A DNA stretch of 19,858 nucleotides from Thermotogae bacterium (GTDB lineage: Bacteria > Thermotogota > Thermotogae > UBA12178): positions 1 through 19,858 of the forward strand of contig QNAP01000006.1 of NCBI GenBank assembly GCA_003641795.1, written 5' to 3'. A program made the translations under genes and the position numbers. This document shows positions 6,931 through 15,040 of the stretch, piece by piece (within the stretch, counting starts at the first letter, position 1; each line of letters starts with the position of its first letter). The notes beneath the pieces were generated by a model that worked only from the letters and a program-made list of their open reading frames with translations, ran no database searches and had not been told where the DNA came from.

Positions 6931-8079
6931 CATCAGATAGTTTTTTAGATAAAACGTCTCAGGTACCGCTAGCCTGACTGGATGATCGGGAGGTTGACCT
7001 CCCACGTGAAGGAAAGCAACATTAATCCTGGTATCATTAGCAGCGACGGTTATGACCTCTTCAAACTTTTCTCTTGAGATGATGTGCGTACAAGAAGAGG
7101 AGCTGAGCAATCCCCCTGTTTTGAGCAATTTCATCGCTCTCAGATTCAGTTCCTTGTATCCTCTGAAAGCAGCATCTAATGAGCGAGGCGATTTTGCGAG
7201 CGATGGTGGATCCAAAGAAACGGCATCGTAGTAAACACTTCCTTGGATCGATCTCAGGTAGTCGAAGGCATTAGCATGAACGAATTCTACCTTTTCAAGG
7301 CTGAAGTTGTTGATCTTCACGTTCTCCTTCGCTACTTCCAGGGCGCGCTCTGAATAGTCGAGAAAGATGACGTGCTCTGCGCTACCAGCCAAGGCGTGAA
7401 TGCCGAAATTTCCTGTATAAGAAAACGCATCCAGAACCCTTCCGGAAGCGAACTTCCCGAAGATTTTCGCGTTCCATCGCTGGTCGAGGTAAAAACCCGT
7501 CTTCTGTCCCTTGGTGTCACAGTAAAATTTCAATCCGTTCATTTCAAATCGGAGGAGTTCAGGGCCGATACCATAAATCCATCCTTCCTCCGTTTCGAGC
7601 CCTTCTTTTTTTCTGTTATTAGCGTCACTCTTCTCTAAGATACCTCGAGGTTCCAGGACCTCCACCAAAGCGTCGACTATGTAAGGCCTTAGTTTTTCCA
7701 TGCCCAACGTGTTGATCTGGATCACTACGTGACGGTCGAATAGATCTACTATCAACCCTGGAAGATTGTCAGCTTCTGAAAAGACCACCCGACAAGCGCT
7801 GGAATCACGAAGAAGAGGTTGACGTAGCAAAAGTGAGGTTTTGAACCGCTTCACGAAGAAATCTTTGTCAACAGGTTCGTTTCTCCTGGTGACGATTCTC
7901 AGTGATATCTTCGATGTAGGGTTGTAGTAGCCTTTTCCAAGGTAAACCCCATTACTTGTGAAAATATCCACTACTTCTCCTGCCTCCGGTTCTCCCTCGA
8001 TGCGCAGGATGTCGTTTCTGTATATCCACATATGACCATAGCACACTCTCGTGCGCGGACGGACGAAGACCTTCTTCAC
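6913..8079 (-). CDS. class I SAM-dependent rRNA methyltransferase, RlmI-like
   Basis: Probably methylates a cytosine of 23S rRNA, as E. coli RlmI does at C1962. The 388 residues have an N-terminal PUA-type RNA-binding domain (about 1-75; GHMWIYRNDI), a linker region with GQKTGFYLDQR (191-201), and a Rossmann methyltransferase with SAM motif VLDAFSYTGNFG (215-226) and motif IV DPPSLAKS (290-297). The late SSSCTH segment corresponds to the catalytic-cysteine region of the family. Family membership is clear; the exact target base is inferred. The start is GTG at 8079, overlapping the stop of the upstream phosphodiesterase as GTGA and preceded by AAGG, so it is coupled to that gene. No ATG fits better. 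Confidence 0.87.
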   Translation of the reverse strand: MKKVFVRPRTRVCYGHMWIYRNDILRIEGEPEAGEVVDIFTSNGVYLGKGYYNPTSKISLRIVTRRNEPVDKDFFVKRFKTSLLLRQPLLRDSSACRVVFSEADNLPGLIVDLFDRHVVIQINTLGMEKLRPYIVDALVEVLEPRGILEKSDANNRKKEGLETEEGWIYGIGPELLRFEMNGLKFYCDTKGQKTGFYLDQRWNAKIFGKFASGRVLDAFSYTGNFGIHALAGSAEHVIFLDYSERALEVAKENVKINNFSLEKVEFVHANAFDYLRSIQGSVYYDAVSLDPPSLAKSPRSLDAAFRGYKELNLRAMKLLKTGGLLSSSSCTHIISREKFEEVITVAANDTRINVAFLHVGGQPPDHPVRLAVPETFYLKNYLMLIERR

Positions 8080-8636
8080 AGCTCTACCTTCTCCTCGAAA
8101 AGTACTGAGAGATTCACGACATCCCTCACTCGCAATGAGATGGTGTTCTCACAGATCTCGATCTCCCCGAAACTCGGGGGATAACCACCTTTGGGCAGGG
8201 ACAAACTCCCAGGATTGAAAAGGTACCCCCCTTTTTCAAGAAGCCGTATTTCTGGAATATGGGTGTGACCGTACGCAACCACTTGCCAGTTTTCTACACG
8301 AGACAACCGCACTGCTTCTTCTAAGTCCGAGTCGCCATGAAGGCAGAAAACCCGCAGATTTTCCAAACATTTGAGTACACGTCTCGGCATGTCTTCGCGA
8401 CCGAGGACCATCAAATCCACATCCGCATCGCAGTTGCCTCTGACGAAGGTAATGCTGGTTTCTTTCAGCAATCTCGCCAGTTCCCCCGGATTATACCCTT
8501 CGGGAAGAGGGTTTCTTGGACCGTGATAGAGTACGTCGCCAAGGTGGACCACGTCGTCCGCATCTTTCAAAAGGGGTTCCACACGTTTCCAAGCACTGAG
8601 AGAGCCGTGCGTATCACTGATCACAATCAATCGCAT
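8076..8636 (-). CDS. YfcE/MJ0936-type metallophosphoesterase
   Basis: A small calcineurin-like phosphodiesterase with a two-metal site, hydrolysing phosphodiesters; the natural substrate of this family is uncertain. In 186 residues all metal-site motifs are present: Asp8 and His10 (SDTHG), Asp34 (HLGD), Asn68 (RGNCD), His100 (LHGD), and His124 with His126 (YGHTHIP). The length matches YfcE of E. coli (about 184). The ATG at 8636 has a GAGGT ribosome site eight bases upstream and lies inside the end of cutA (23-nt overlap); the 3' end overlaps the methyltransferase gene by 4 nt. No membrane segment or signal peptide is seen, so it is cytoplasmic. The neighbours give no hint of a substrate. Confidence 0.88.
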   Translation of the reverse strand: MRLIVISDTHGSLSAWKRVEPLLKDADDVVHLGDVLYHGPRNPLPEGYNPGELARLLKETSITFVRGNCDADVDLMVLGREDMPRRVLKCLENLRVFCLHGDSDLEEAVRLSRVENWQVVAYGHTHIPEIRLLEKGGYLFNPGSLSLPKGGYPPSFGEIEICENTISLRVRDVVNLSVLFEEKVEL

Positions 8637-8940
8637 CGTTTGTAACCTCTTTTAACCACGTCTCGTACGACGGCATCACCGTCTCTACCGAAAGTGAAAA
8701 AATGGCTGGTTCAGAGTATGGATGAAGTTCCCCAAGCCTTCGCATCAAAGATTCTCGTTTCTTCCCCGTTGTTTTGAATATACACGCGGCCTCCTCGTCA
8801 TGGATGATCTCATCCTTCCACCAGTACCCCGACTCTACGGGCCAGCAGTTGTAACAACCGCAAAGCTGCTCTTCTAAAAGCTTTGTCCCGATCTTTTTTG
8901 CATCTTCCAACGATGGGAAGGTGCTGTAAACCAGTTTCAT
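8614..8940 (-). CDS. cutA: CutA-type divalent cation tolerance protein
   Basis: CutA is a small trimeric protein with a PII-like ferredoxin fold, named for copper tolerance in E. coli; its true role is unsettled. The 108 residues match the family in length and order: an N-terminal strand (LVYSTFPSLEDAKKIGTKLL), a cysteine-containing CGCYNCWPVESGYWW segment, KDEIIHDEEAACIFKTT, and the conserved HPYSEPAIFSL. The start ATG (8940) overlaps the dnaN stop as ATGA, and I see no ribosome site of its own, so it probably depends on coupling to dnaN. The 3' end overlaps the phosphodiesterase gene by 23 nt. Confidence 0.93.
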   Translation of the reverse strand: MKLVYSTFPSLEDAKKIGTKLLEEQLCGCYNCWPVESGYWWKDEIIHDEEAACIFKTTGKKRESLMRRLGELHPYSEPAIFSLSVETVMPSYETWLKEVTNDAIDCDQ

Positions 8941-10037
8941 ACCAAACGCACGGGCATCACTATGTAGAGATACCCTTCGACATCTACCGGGTTGATCTGA
9001 ACGGGACCATTGGAATCCTTGAAATTCAATTCCACGTTTTCCGTATCAACATGTTGACATGCTTCTAAGAGAAAACGTGGGTTGAACCCTATGATCATAT
9101 CTTCTCCATCCTTTTTGACCTCGATTTCTTCAACGGCTTCTCCTCGATCGCTGCTACGTGCGGAGACTTTCATTACCTCGTCTCCTACCTCTAACTTCAC
9201 GGTTTCGGAACCTAACCTTGCTGCTATAGAAACGCGTTTCAAAGCCTCAATGAACGTATTCTTTTCCACCACGATTCGGGTGCGAAATTCTTGAGGCAGC
9301 ACTGTCTTATAGTTTGGAAACTCCGCATCCACAACACGAACTATCATCTGCGTTCCATCGAAGGAGAATCCCACTCTTCTCCCGTCGAACCTAAGGAGCA
9401 GCTCGTCAGAAGAGGCCATTCTCACACTGGAAGCGAAGTCTTTCATGCTGTTGAGCGAAAGTAAAAAGCTGCCCACGAAATTGTACGGATTGGCTGATTC
9501 TGCCAGAGCCAATCGGAAACCATCGGCAGCGACAAAGCGCAAATAATCGCTATCGAATTCCCAAAGTACCACGTTCAAGTTTCTCATTATTTCATCCTTG
9601 GCAGCGGCAAACATGCTTCTGTCCAGCATGGTTTCCACCTGAGTCGTGGACAAGACGAACTCTTCACCGTTCACATCTGGCGAAAACTCGGGAAATTCCT
9701 TTGGATCCATAGTGGGCAAGGTGAAGCGACTTTTTTGAGAACTGAAAGTAGCGCTAATTCCGTCGTATTCGATAACTATCTCACTTCCTGGCAAACTTCT
9801 CACCACTTCATCCGCAACCTTACCTTCCACCACAAAGGCGCCTTCTCCATCTGTGGTAAACTCCCTGATTTCTGTAACGAAACCCGTTTCCAAATCCGTG
9901 GCACTGATGGTTAACACACCATCAGATACCTTGAAGAGAATCCCTTGAAGAATCGCCTTCACTGCTTTCGCTGGCACCACCTTCGACACCATGGAAAGCT
10001 TTGTCGCCAGTTCATTCTTTGGAATCGTTAGTTTCAT
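8937..10037 (-). CDS. dnaN: DNA polymerase III beta subunit (sliding clamp)
   Basis: The ring-shaped clamp that tethers the replicative polymerase to DNA. At 366 residues it has exactly the usual bacterial length for three clamp domains; typical pieces are ATDLETG in domain 1 and, near the C-terminus, a GFNPRFLLEA segment and the closing YIVMPVRLV. I chose ATG at 10037, six bases after a perfect GGAGGTG (10050-10044); an in-frame TTG five codons upstream would place the ribosome site inside the gene. The gene is not next to dnaA or recF as in many bacteria: it follows folT by 16 nt and overlaps cutA by 4 nt, so it is probably transcribed from the folT promoter. Confidence 0.97.
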   Translation of the reverse strand: MKLTIPKNELATKLSMVSKVVPAKAVKAILQGILFKVSDGVLTISATDLETGFVTEIREFTTDGEGAFVVEGKVADEVVRSLPGSEIVIEYDGISATFSSQKSRFTLPTMDPKEFPEFSPDVNGEEFVLSTTQVETMLDRSMFAAAKDEIMRNLNVVLWEFDSDYLRFVAADGFRLALAESANPYNFVGSFLLSLNSMKDFASSVRMASSDELLLRFDGRRVGFSFDGTQMIVRVVDAEFPNYKTVLPQEFRTRIVVEKNTFIEALKRVSIAARLGSETVKLEVGDEVMKVSARSSDRGEAVEEIEVKKDGEDMIIGFNPRFLLEACQHVDTENVELNFKDSNGPVQINPVDVEGYLYIVMPVRLV

Positions 10038-10053
10038 CAAAGACACCTCCAAG

Positions 10054-10581
10054 TTACTTGTGTACGTGCAAAGTCTTTATATCCGGTATCGCCTTTAAAA
10101 CCGACTCGATGATCAGTACCTGCAGAGCGACTGAGAACGGGAAGGCGATCAGCCTGGGCACCATCATTGGAGTGTAAGGCATCCCAAAAAGTGTATGCAA
10201 CAAGTATGGGACAAGCCAAAGGTTCGCAATGCCCGCAGGAACAGCGATGCTCGCTGTCACAGACCACAGACTCCATTTTCGCTTGAATAGAAAGGCAAAG
10301 AGGGTACCTGCAACGACCCCTCTAAGCGCCGCTACAAGGGTAAAATGGGGCATGTATGGACCCATGGGACTGACCCAATAACCTACAATGTCGGCCACAG
10401 CTCCTACCACGAGACCATCAACGGGCCCGAAAGCAAGCGCAGCGAGGTATATACCTAAACTTCCTATACCAATGCGCACTCCCTCGACTCCGAAGATAGC
10501 GATCCTGAAACTGGCGAACCTTGCGAGCACTACCGTCAGCACAGTAAGCACCGATAAATAGGCTAAACGTGTGACCTTCAT
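10054..10581 (-). CDS. folT: ECF transporter substrate-binding (S) component, folate family
   Basis: An integral membrane protein that binds a vitamin and works with a shared energy-coupling module (EcfA, EcfA', EcfT) encoded elsewhere. The 175 residues form about six hydrophobic segments. The order RIGIGSLGIYLAALAFGP, VGAVADIVGYWVSPMGPY, FTLVAALRGVVAG resembles the FolT family (folate or a precursor). The substrate is inferred from family resemblance; another pterin or a different vitamin cannot be excluded. The ATG at 10581 lies eight bases after GGAGGTG, and a promoter is visible just upstream. It leads the folT-dnaN-cutA-phosphodiesterase-methyltransferase run. Confidence 0.82.
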   Translation of the reverse strand: MKVTRLAYLSVLTVLTVVLARFASFRIAIFGVEGVRIGIGSLGIYLAALAFGPVDGLVVGAVADIVGYWVSPMGPYMPHFTLVAALRGVVAGTLFAFLFKRKWSLWSVTASIAVPAGIANLWLVPYLLHTLFGMPYTPMMVPRLIAFPFSVALQVLIIESVLKAIPDIKTLHVHK

Positions 10582-10597
10582 GAAACCAACACCTCCT

Positions 10598-10628
10598 TCG
10601 ACATTATAGCATTCTTAGGAGTTAAAAT
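10598..10628 (+). promoter_or_regulatory. tentative promoter of the peptidase-MATE gene
   Basis: The plus strand has TCGACA (10598-10603) and TAAAAT (10623-10628), 19 bases apart. The match is weak. It is offered because a promoter must lie in this 81-base divergent gap, and it overlaps the opposite folT promoter, so the two may compete. Confidence 0.3.
10603..10611 (-). promoter_or_regulatory. promoter of the folT-dnaN operon (extended -10)
   Basis: The minus strand reads TGCTATAAT: a consensus TATAAT at 10608-10603 with TG one base upstream. The -35 region is weak, as is common for extended -10 promoters. It lies 21 bases before the folT ATG, so the leader would be only about 15 nt. Confidence 0.6.
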
Positions 10629-10662
10629 AGTCTCACAAGACTTCATGCAGGAGGGATACAAG

Positions 10663-13600
10663 ATGTCCAAGCAGATTCAGAAACGCAGAAGAAAGTACTT
10701 TTCGGAAGATTTCGATCCTGCTAACTGGAACCAAGTAGAATTCGCCTTAAGAGAACTCCTTGAAACGCAACTTCGGAACGTGGAAGATCTTGTACTCCTT
10801 GTGGAGAAGGCTACGGAGTTGGGCGACATCATAGAAGAAGAAGCAGCATGGAGGTATATCCGCATGACTTGCAACGTTGACAAAAAAGAGTACGCCGACG
10901 CCTTCAATCGCTTTTACTCCGAGGTAGTTGCGAAGGCTCAGCCCTACGAATTTCAGCTCAAGAAGAAGATCTATGAATCCCCATTGAAAGATCATCTACC
11001 AGAGGGGTACCATCACATGATGAGGATCGTCTCCAACGACATTGAACTATTCAGAGAAGAAAACATCCCACTGCAGATCAAAGAAAGGGAGCTGTCCAAC
11101 CAATACGGTGCCCTCGTGGGAAACATCACGGTGGACTTCGATGGACAGAAGAGAACACTTCAGCAACTTGCTGCCTATCTAAAAGAACCGAACAGAGATC
11201 TGAGAGAACGGGCGTGGAGGAAGCGCTACGAAGGATTGTGGAGCAAACGCCAGGAATTGAACCAACTCTTCGATCAGCTCAAAGAGATAAGGATCCAGCA
11301 GGCTAAAAACGCTGGATTTGATAATTACAGGGATTACGTCCACAAACTCAAGGGAAGGTTTGAGTACAGTCCCGAAGATCTCTTCAAATTTCACGAAGCG
11401 GTGGAAAAGGAAGTGGTACCTTTTCTTCATGAGAGGACTGAATTGCGCCGTCGCAAACTGGGCGTTGAATCCGTACGCCCCTGGGACACGACTGTAGATG
11501 TGGATGGCAAGGTCTTGAAACCCTTCGAAACAACTGATGAACTCGTGGAAAGGGCCATTCGAACACTGAAGAGAGTGCATCCACTCTTTGGTGGAAGGCT
11601 CGAGCTCATGAGAAATTCGGGACTTCTGGACTTGGAAAACCGGAAAGGGAAAGCACCGGGAGGCTACAATTATCCACTCCCAGAAACCGGGGCTCCTTTC
11701 ATCTTCATGAACGCTGTAGGTCAGAGCAGCGATGTGAAGACCATTTTGCATGAGTCCGGTCATGCGATGCACACCTTTGAAACGGTGGACATACCCATTT
11801 CCTTTTACAGGCCGAACAGAATGGAGATCGCCGAGTTGGCTTCCATGTCCATGGAATTGCTCACTCTCGATCATTGGAAGGAGTATTACAAGGATGAAGA
11901 AGATTTCAAGAGAGCCAAGATAGAAGAACTGGAAAGTGCCATATCGTTCTTGCCCTGGTGCATGACAGTGGATGCTTTTCAACACTGGATATACACCCAC
12001 CCAAATCATACACCGCAAGAACGTGACGAATACTTCGCTTTCTTGATGGATCGCTTCAATCCTGGGGTGGATTGGAGCGAGTTGGATGAGGAAAAAAAGA
12101 CTCGCTGGATGTTCCAGCTTCACATATTTGAGGTGCCTTTTTACTACATAGAGTATGGAATAGCTCAGCTTGGGGCTTTGGCGATCTACAAGCGCTATCT
12201 AAAAGGCCCCGAAAGCACCGTGGAAGATTACATCAAGTTTTTAAAAACCGGTTATAAAGTCCCTGTGGACAGAGTGTACGAAACGGCGGGGATCAAACTC
12301 GATTTCTCCAGAAATTACTTGAGAGGGATCGTGGAGTTCGTGGCGAAGGAGTTGGAGGGCTTGAGAGATGAGAACACGAACAGCCATGACAGGGCAACTC
12401 GTGGTATTCAAATCCTGACGGGAGATCCAAGAAAGGCCATCGTGAGGTTATCCATACCCATGATGTTGGCCATGTTCGTTCAAACCCTCTACAATTTGGT
12501 GGACGGGATTTGGGTAGCCGGGTTAGGGCCACAGGCTTTGGCTGCCATTGGATTCTTTTTCCCCGTTTTCATGATCATAATAGCCATTTCGGCAGGACTC
12601 GGTGTGGGTGCGAGCTCTGCTATTTCAAGACGTATAGGAGCAAAGGACAAAAAAGGCGCAGACAGTGCCGCTGAACATGGATTGATTCTGTCTTTGATCG
12701 TAGGCATCGCTGTTGTTGCTGGGGGCTTATCCAGCATCGATAGAGTGCTCGGTATGATCGGCGCCCGGGGAAGAAGTTTGGAATTGGCTCTGACTTACTC
12801 CCAAATACTTCTGTTCGGCTCGATATTGCTCACTTTCAACAATGTGGCAAACGGCATATTGAGGGGAGAAGGTGATACGAAAAGAGCCATGTATGCAATG
12901 ACTTTGGGATCCGTACTCAATATGGGCCTTGATCCCGTCTTCATTTATGTGTTTAAACTTGGCGTGACCGGTGCTGCCTACGCTACAATCATCTCCTTGT
13001 TGACGACTTCTGTGATTCTCGTTTGGTGGCTGCTCGCAAGGAAAAACACCTACGTTTCCATCAACCTGAAAGGCTTCAAGTTCCGTGGTGAGATATGCAA
13101 GGATATTTTGCGTGTGGGGTTGCCTTCTTCCCTTGCTCAAATCTCCATGTCTGTCGCCATATTTGTCCTCAATTCTTTTGCCGTAGGAGAGGGAGGAGAA
13201 TTGGGTGTGGCGATTTTTACCAGTGCTTGGAGGGTGATAAACTTCGGTACGGTTCCTCTAATAGGAATGGCTTCCGCTGTTACCGCAGTGACAGGGGCAG
13301 CTTTTGGCTCTAAAGATGGAGAGAGGCTGGAAGTTGCGCATCTGTACGCGGTGAAGTTGGGGCTCATCCTGGGAATTTTGGTGATGATCGCTATTCTCGT
13401 CTTCGCGCCGCTCATAGCACGGATATTCACCTACTCAAAAGGAGGCGCAGTGATCTACAACGAGCTGGTGGTGGCTTTGAGAGTGCTCAGTCTCTTTCTC
13501 CCAGGCACTCCTCTTGGCATGCTCACTTCTTCTATGTTCCAAGGTATAGGTCATGGAGAAAAAAGTCTCATTGTGACCATACTCAGGACAGTGGTGATGC

Positions 13601-13779
13601 AGTTACTCTTTGCTTGGATCTTTACCCATGTGATCGATCTTGGAATCACTGGGGTATGGTGGGGAATAGTCGTGGGTAACGCCACTGCGGCAAACATCAC
13701 GTTTCAGTGGGGCAGACACACAGTGAAGAAAATAAAGCGCAGTTTCATTCAAACAGTAAGCCAGGAGGCTAGCTGTTGA
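10663..13779 (+). CDS. M3-family oligoendopeptidase fused to a MATE-family exporter
   Basis: One open frame of 1038 residues with two complete proteins in series. Residues 1 to about 566 are an M3-family (PepF-like) zinc metallopeptidase that cuts short peptides in the cytoplasm: HESGH at 363-367 supplies two zinc histidines and the catalytic Glu364, and Glu391 in AELAS is the likely third ligand. From about residue 580 a complete MATE-family antiporter follows (ILTGDPRKAIVRLSIPMM, VQTLYNLVDGIWVAGLGP, GILRGEGDTKRAMYAM), with about twelve membrane segments. The linker (about 567-583) is short, charged and non-hydrophobic. I chose ATG at 10663, seven bases after GGAGGG; the ATG at 10645 would put that site inside the gene. 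Both halves look intact. No stop lies between them, but an internal ribosome site does. Two genes merged by a small mutation or sequence error is the main alternative. Confidence 0.88.
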   Translation: MSKQIQKRRRKYFSEDFDPANWNQVEFALRELLETQLRNVEDLVLLVEKATELGDIIEEEAAWRYIRMTCNVDKKEYADAFNRFYSEVVAKAQPYEFQLKKKIYESPLKDHLPEGYHHMMRIVSNDIELFREENIPLQIKERELSNQYGALVGNITVDFDGQKRTLQQLAAYLKEPNRDLRERAWRKRYEGLWSKRQELNQLFDQLKEIRIQQAKNAGFDNYRDYVHKLKGRFEYSPEDLFKFHEAVEKEVVPFLHERTELRRRKLGVESVRPWDTTVDVDGKVLKPFETTDELVERAIRTLKRVHPLFGGRLELMRNSGLLDLENRKGKAPGGYNYPLPETGAPFIFMNAVGQSSDVKTILHESGHAMHTFETVDIPISFYRPNRMEIAELASMSMELLTLDHWKEYYKDEEDFKRAKIEELESAISFLPWCMTVDAFQHWIYTHPNHTPQERDEYFAFLMDRFNPGVDWSELDEEKKTRWMFQLHIFEVPFYYIEYGIAQLGALAIYKRYLKGPESTVEDYIKFLKTGYKVPVDRVYETAGIKLDFSRNYLRGIVEFVAKELEGLRDENTNSHDRATRGIQILTGDPRKAIVRLSIPMMLAMFVQTLYNLVDGIWVAGLGPQALAAIGFFFPVFMIIIAISAGLGVGASSAISRRIGAKDKKGADSAAEHGLILSLIVGIAVVAGGLSSIDRVLGMIGARGRSLELALTYSQILLFGSILLTFNNVANGILRGEGDTKRAMYAMTLGSVLNMGLDPVFIYVFKLGVTGAAYATIISLLTTSVILVWWLLARKNTYVSINLKGFKFRGEICKDILRVGLPSSLAQISMSVAIFVLNSFAVGEGGELGVAIFTSAWRVINFGTVPLIGMASAVTAVTGAAFGSKDGERLEVAHLYAVKLGLILGILVMIAILVFAPLIARIFTYSKGGAVIYNELVVALRVLSLFLPGTPLGMLTSSMFQGIGHGEKSLIVTILRTVVMQLLFAWIFTHVIDLGITGVWWGIVVGNATAANITFQWGRHTVKKIKRSFIQTVSQEASC
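12346..12363 (+). promoter_or_regulatory. possible internal ribosome site and TTG start for the MATE half
   Basis: AAGGAG (12346-12351) is followed after nine bases by TTG (12361-12363) in the fusion frame, exactly where the peptidase domain ends. Initiation here would yield a free MATE transporter of about 470 residues. The same TTGA string occurs at the start of the next gene (13776), where TTG is clearly used as a start. Confidence 0.45.
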
Positions 13780-15035
13780 GAAAGATGAAAAATTCAGTCA
13801 TTCCGAGAGACAGACAGTTCTACAAATTCGCAGCATACGGTTTCTTGAAAAATCTGAGGTTCTTCGATCCTTTCATAGTGCTTTTCTTCCGTGAAATGGG
13901 GATGTCTTTTTTACAGATAGGAACGCTCTTTTCCGTAAGAGAAATAGCGACGAATCTACTTGAAGTACCCACAGGAGTCGTGGCAGATGCGTACGGAAGG
14001 AGAAGATCCATGATCTTCTCCTTCCTTTCGTACATCGCCTCCTTCACCGTGTTCTACTTTTTCCCGAATTTCTGGTTTTACGTCCTTGCCATGGTACTTT
14101 ACGCCTTTGGAGAAGCCTTCCGCTCGGGTACCCATAAGGCGATGATATTAGAATATCTAAGGATTAAAGGGATAGAACACCTAAAAGTGGAATACTATGG
14201 CCAGACGCGTGGAGCATCCCAGCTGGGATCAGCTGTCTCATCGCTGATAGCCGGAGCTTTGGTTTTTTACGCTGGCAGCTACAAGATCGTTTTTCTGGCG
14301 TCCATCATTCCCTACGTGGCAGAGCTCTTCTTGATGATTTCTTACCCCAAGGAATTGGATGGAAAAATTGAGAAAATCGGGGACCGTGGGTGGTTTAACA
14401 CCTTCTTCGCGAACTTGAGAGAAACTGTCAAAAGCTTCACCCGAGTGATGAGGGACTGGAAGGTACTAAAAGCCATGCTCAACTCTGCGGTTTACAATGC
14501 GTTTCACAAGAGTACCAAAGATTATCTCCAGCCAGTTCTGGAGCACACTGTGGTGTCCGTGCCGCTTCTGCTCTCTTTGGCGTCTCGGCAACGGGTCGCT
14601 ATCCTGGCAGGATTGACGTACTTTTTGTTGTATCTACTCACCAGCTATGCTTCACGCAACGCGCACAAAGTGGTGAAAGCTGCGCGGTCTCTGCCCCGCG
14701 CCATAAACATAGCCTTTCTGGCGGGTGCCATTCTCTTGCTTTTTGCTGGCACTTCCGTTCACTGGGGGGTGCCGGTCCTGGCGGTGGCCTCTTTTGTAGC
14801 TCTTTACTTCATCATGAACTTGAAGCGGCCCATGATGGTGGCTTACATCAGCGACATGATATCCCATAAAGTTATGGCTACCGGACTGTCGGTTGAGTCC
14901 CAGCTTAGAACCCTGGGAACAGCGATACTGGCACCAATTGTGGGTTTTTTCGCTGATAGATTTGGGGTTGGAGGAGCATTAGTGCTTGCAAGCTTTGTGA
15001 TGATCGCATTGTGGTTTCCCTTGAGGGCAGACTGA
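13776..15035 (+). CDS. MFS transporter
   Basis: A major facilitator superfamily membrane transporter of 419 residues, with about twelve predicted membrane segments. The loop between segments 2 and 3 carries the family motif as GVVADAYGRRR (67-77), and FGEAFRSGTHKAMILEYL resembles a branch often annotated as drug or sugar efflux; I cannot name the substrate. A hydrophilic central loop (about residues 190-230) separates the two halves. The start is TTG at 13776: AGGAGG (13763-13768) lies seven bases upstream, against sixteen for the ATG at 13785. TTG overlaps the stop of the peptidase-MATE gene (TTGA), so the two are coupled in one operon. The stop is five bases from that of convergent nagA. 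Confidence 0.88.
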   Translation: MRKMKNSVIPRDRQFYKFAAYGFLKNLRFFDPFIVLFFREMGMSFLQIGTLFSVREIATNLLEVPTGVVADAYGRRRSMIFSFLSYIASFTVFYFFPNFWFYVLAMVLYAFGEAFRSGTHKAMILEYLRIKGIEHLKVEYYGQTRGASQLGSAVSSLIAGALVFYAGSYKIVFLASIIPYVAELFLMISYPKELDGKIEKIGDRGWFNTFFANLRETVKSFTRVMRDWKVLKAMLNSAVYNAFHKSTKDYLQPVLEHTVVSVPLLLSLASRQRVAILAGLTYFLLYLLTSYASRNAHKVVKAARSLPRAINIAFLAGAILLLFAGTSVHWGVPVLAVASFVALYFIMNLKRPMMVAYISDMISHKVMATGLSVESQLRTLGTAILAPIVGFFADRFGVGGALVLASFVMIALWFPLRAD

Positions 15036-15040
15036 CCCCC

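Noticed and set aside
10038..10052. TTG 10052 as start of dnaN
   Set aside because: The GGAGGTG ribosome site would lie within the coding sequence; ATG 10037 gives the standard 366 residues.
10645..10662. ATG 10645 as start of the peptidase-MATE protein
   Set aside because: The perfect GGAGGG site lies just inside this extension and is seven bases from the ATG at 10663.
11179..12123. Long open frame (314 codons) on the minus strand inside the peptidase domain
   Set aside because: It is antisense to a strongly conserved metallopeptidase and shows no recognisable domain, so it is best read as a shadow frame.
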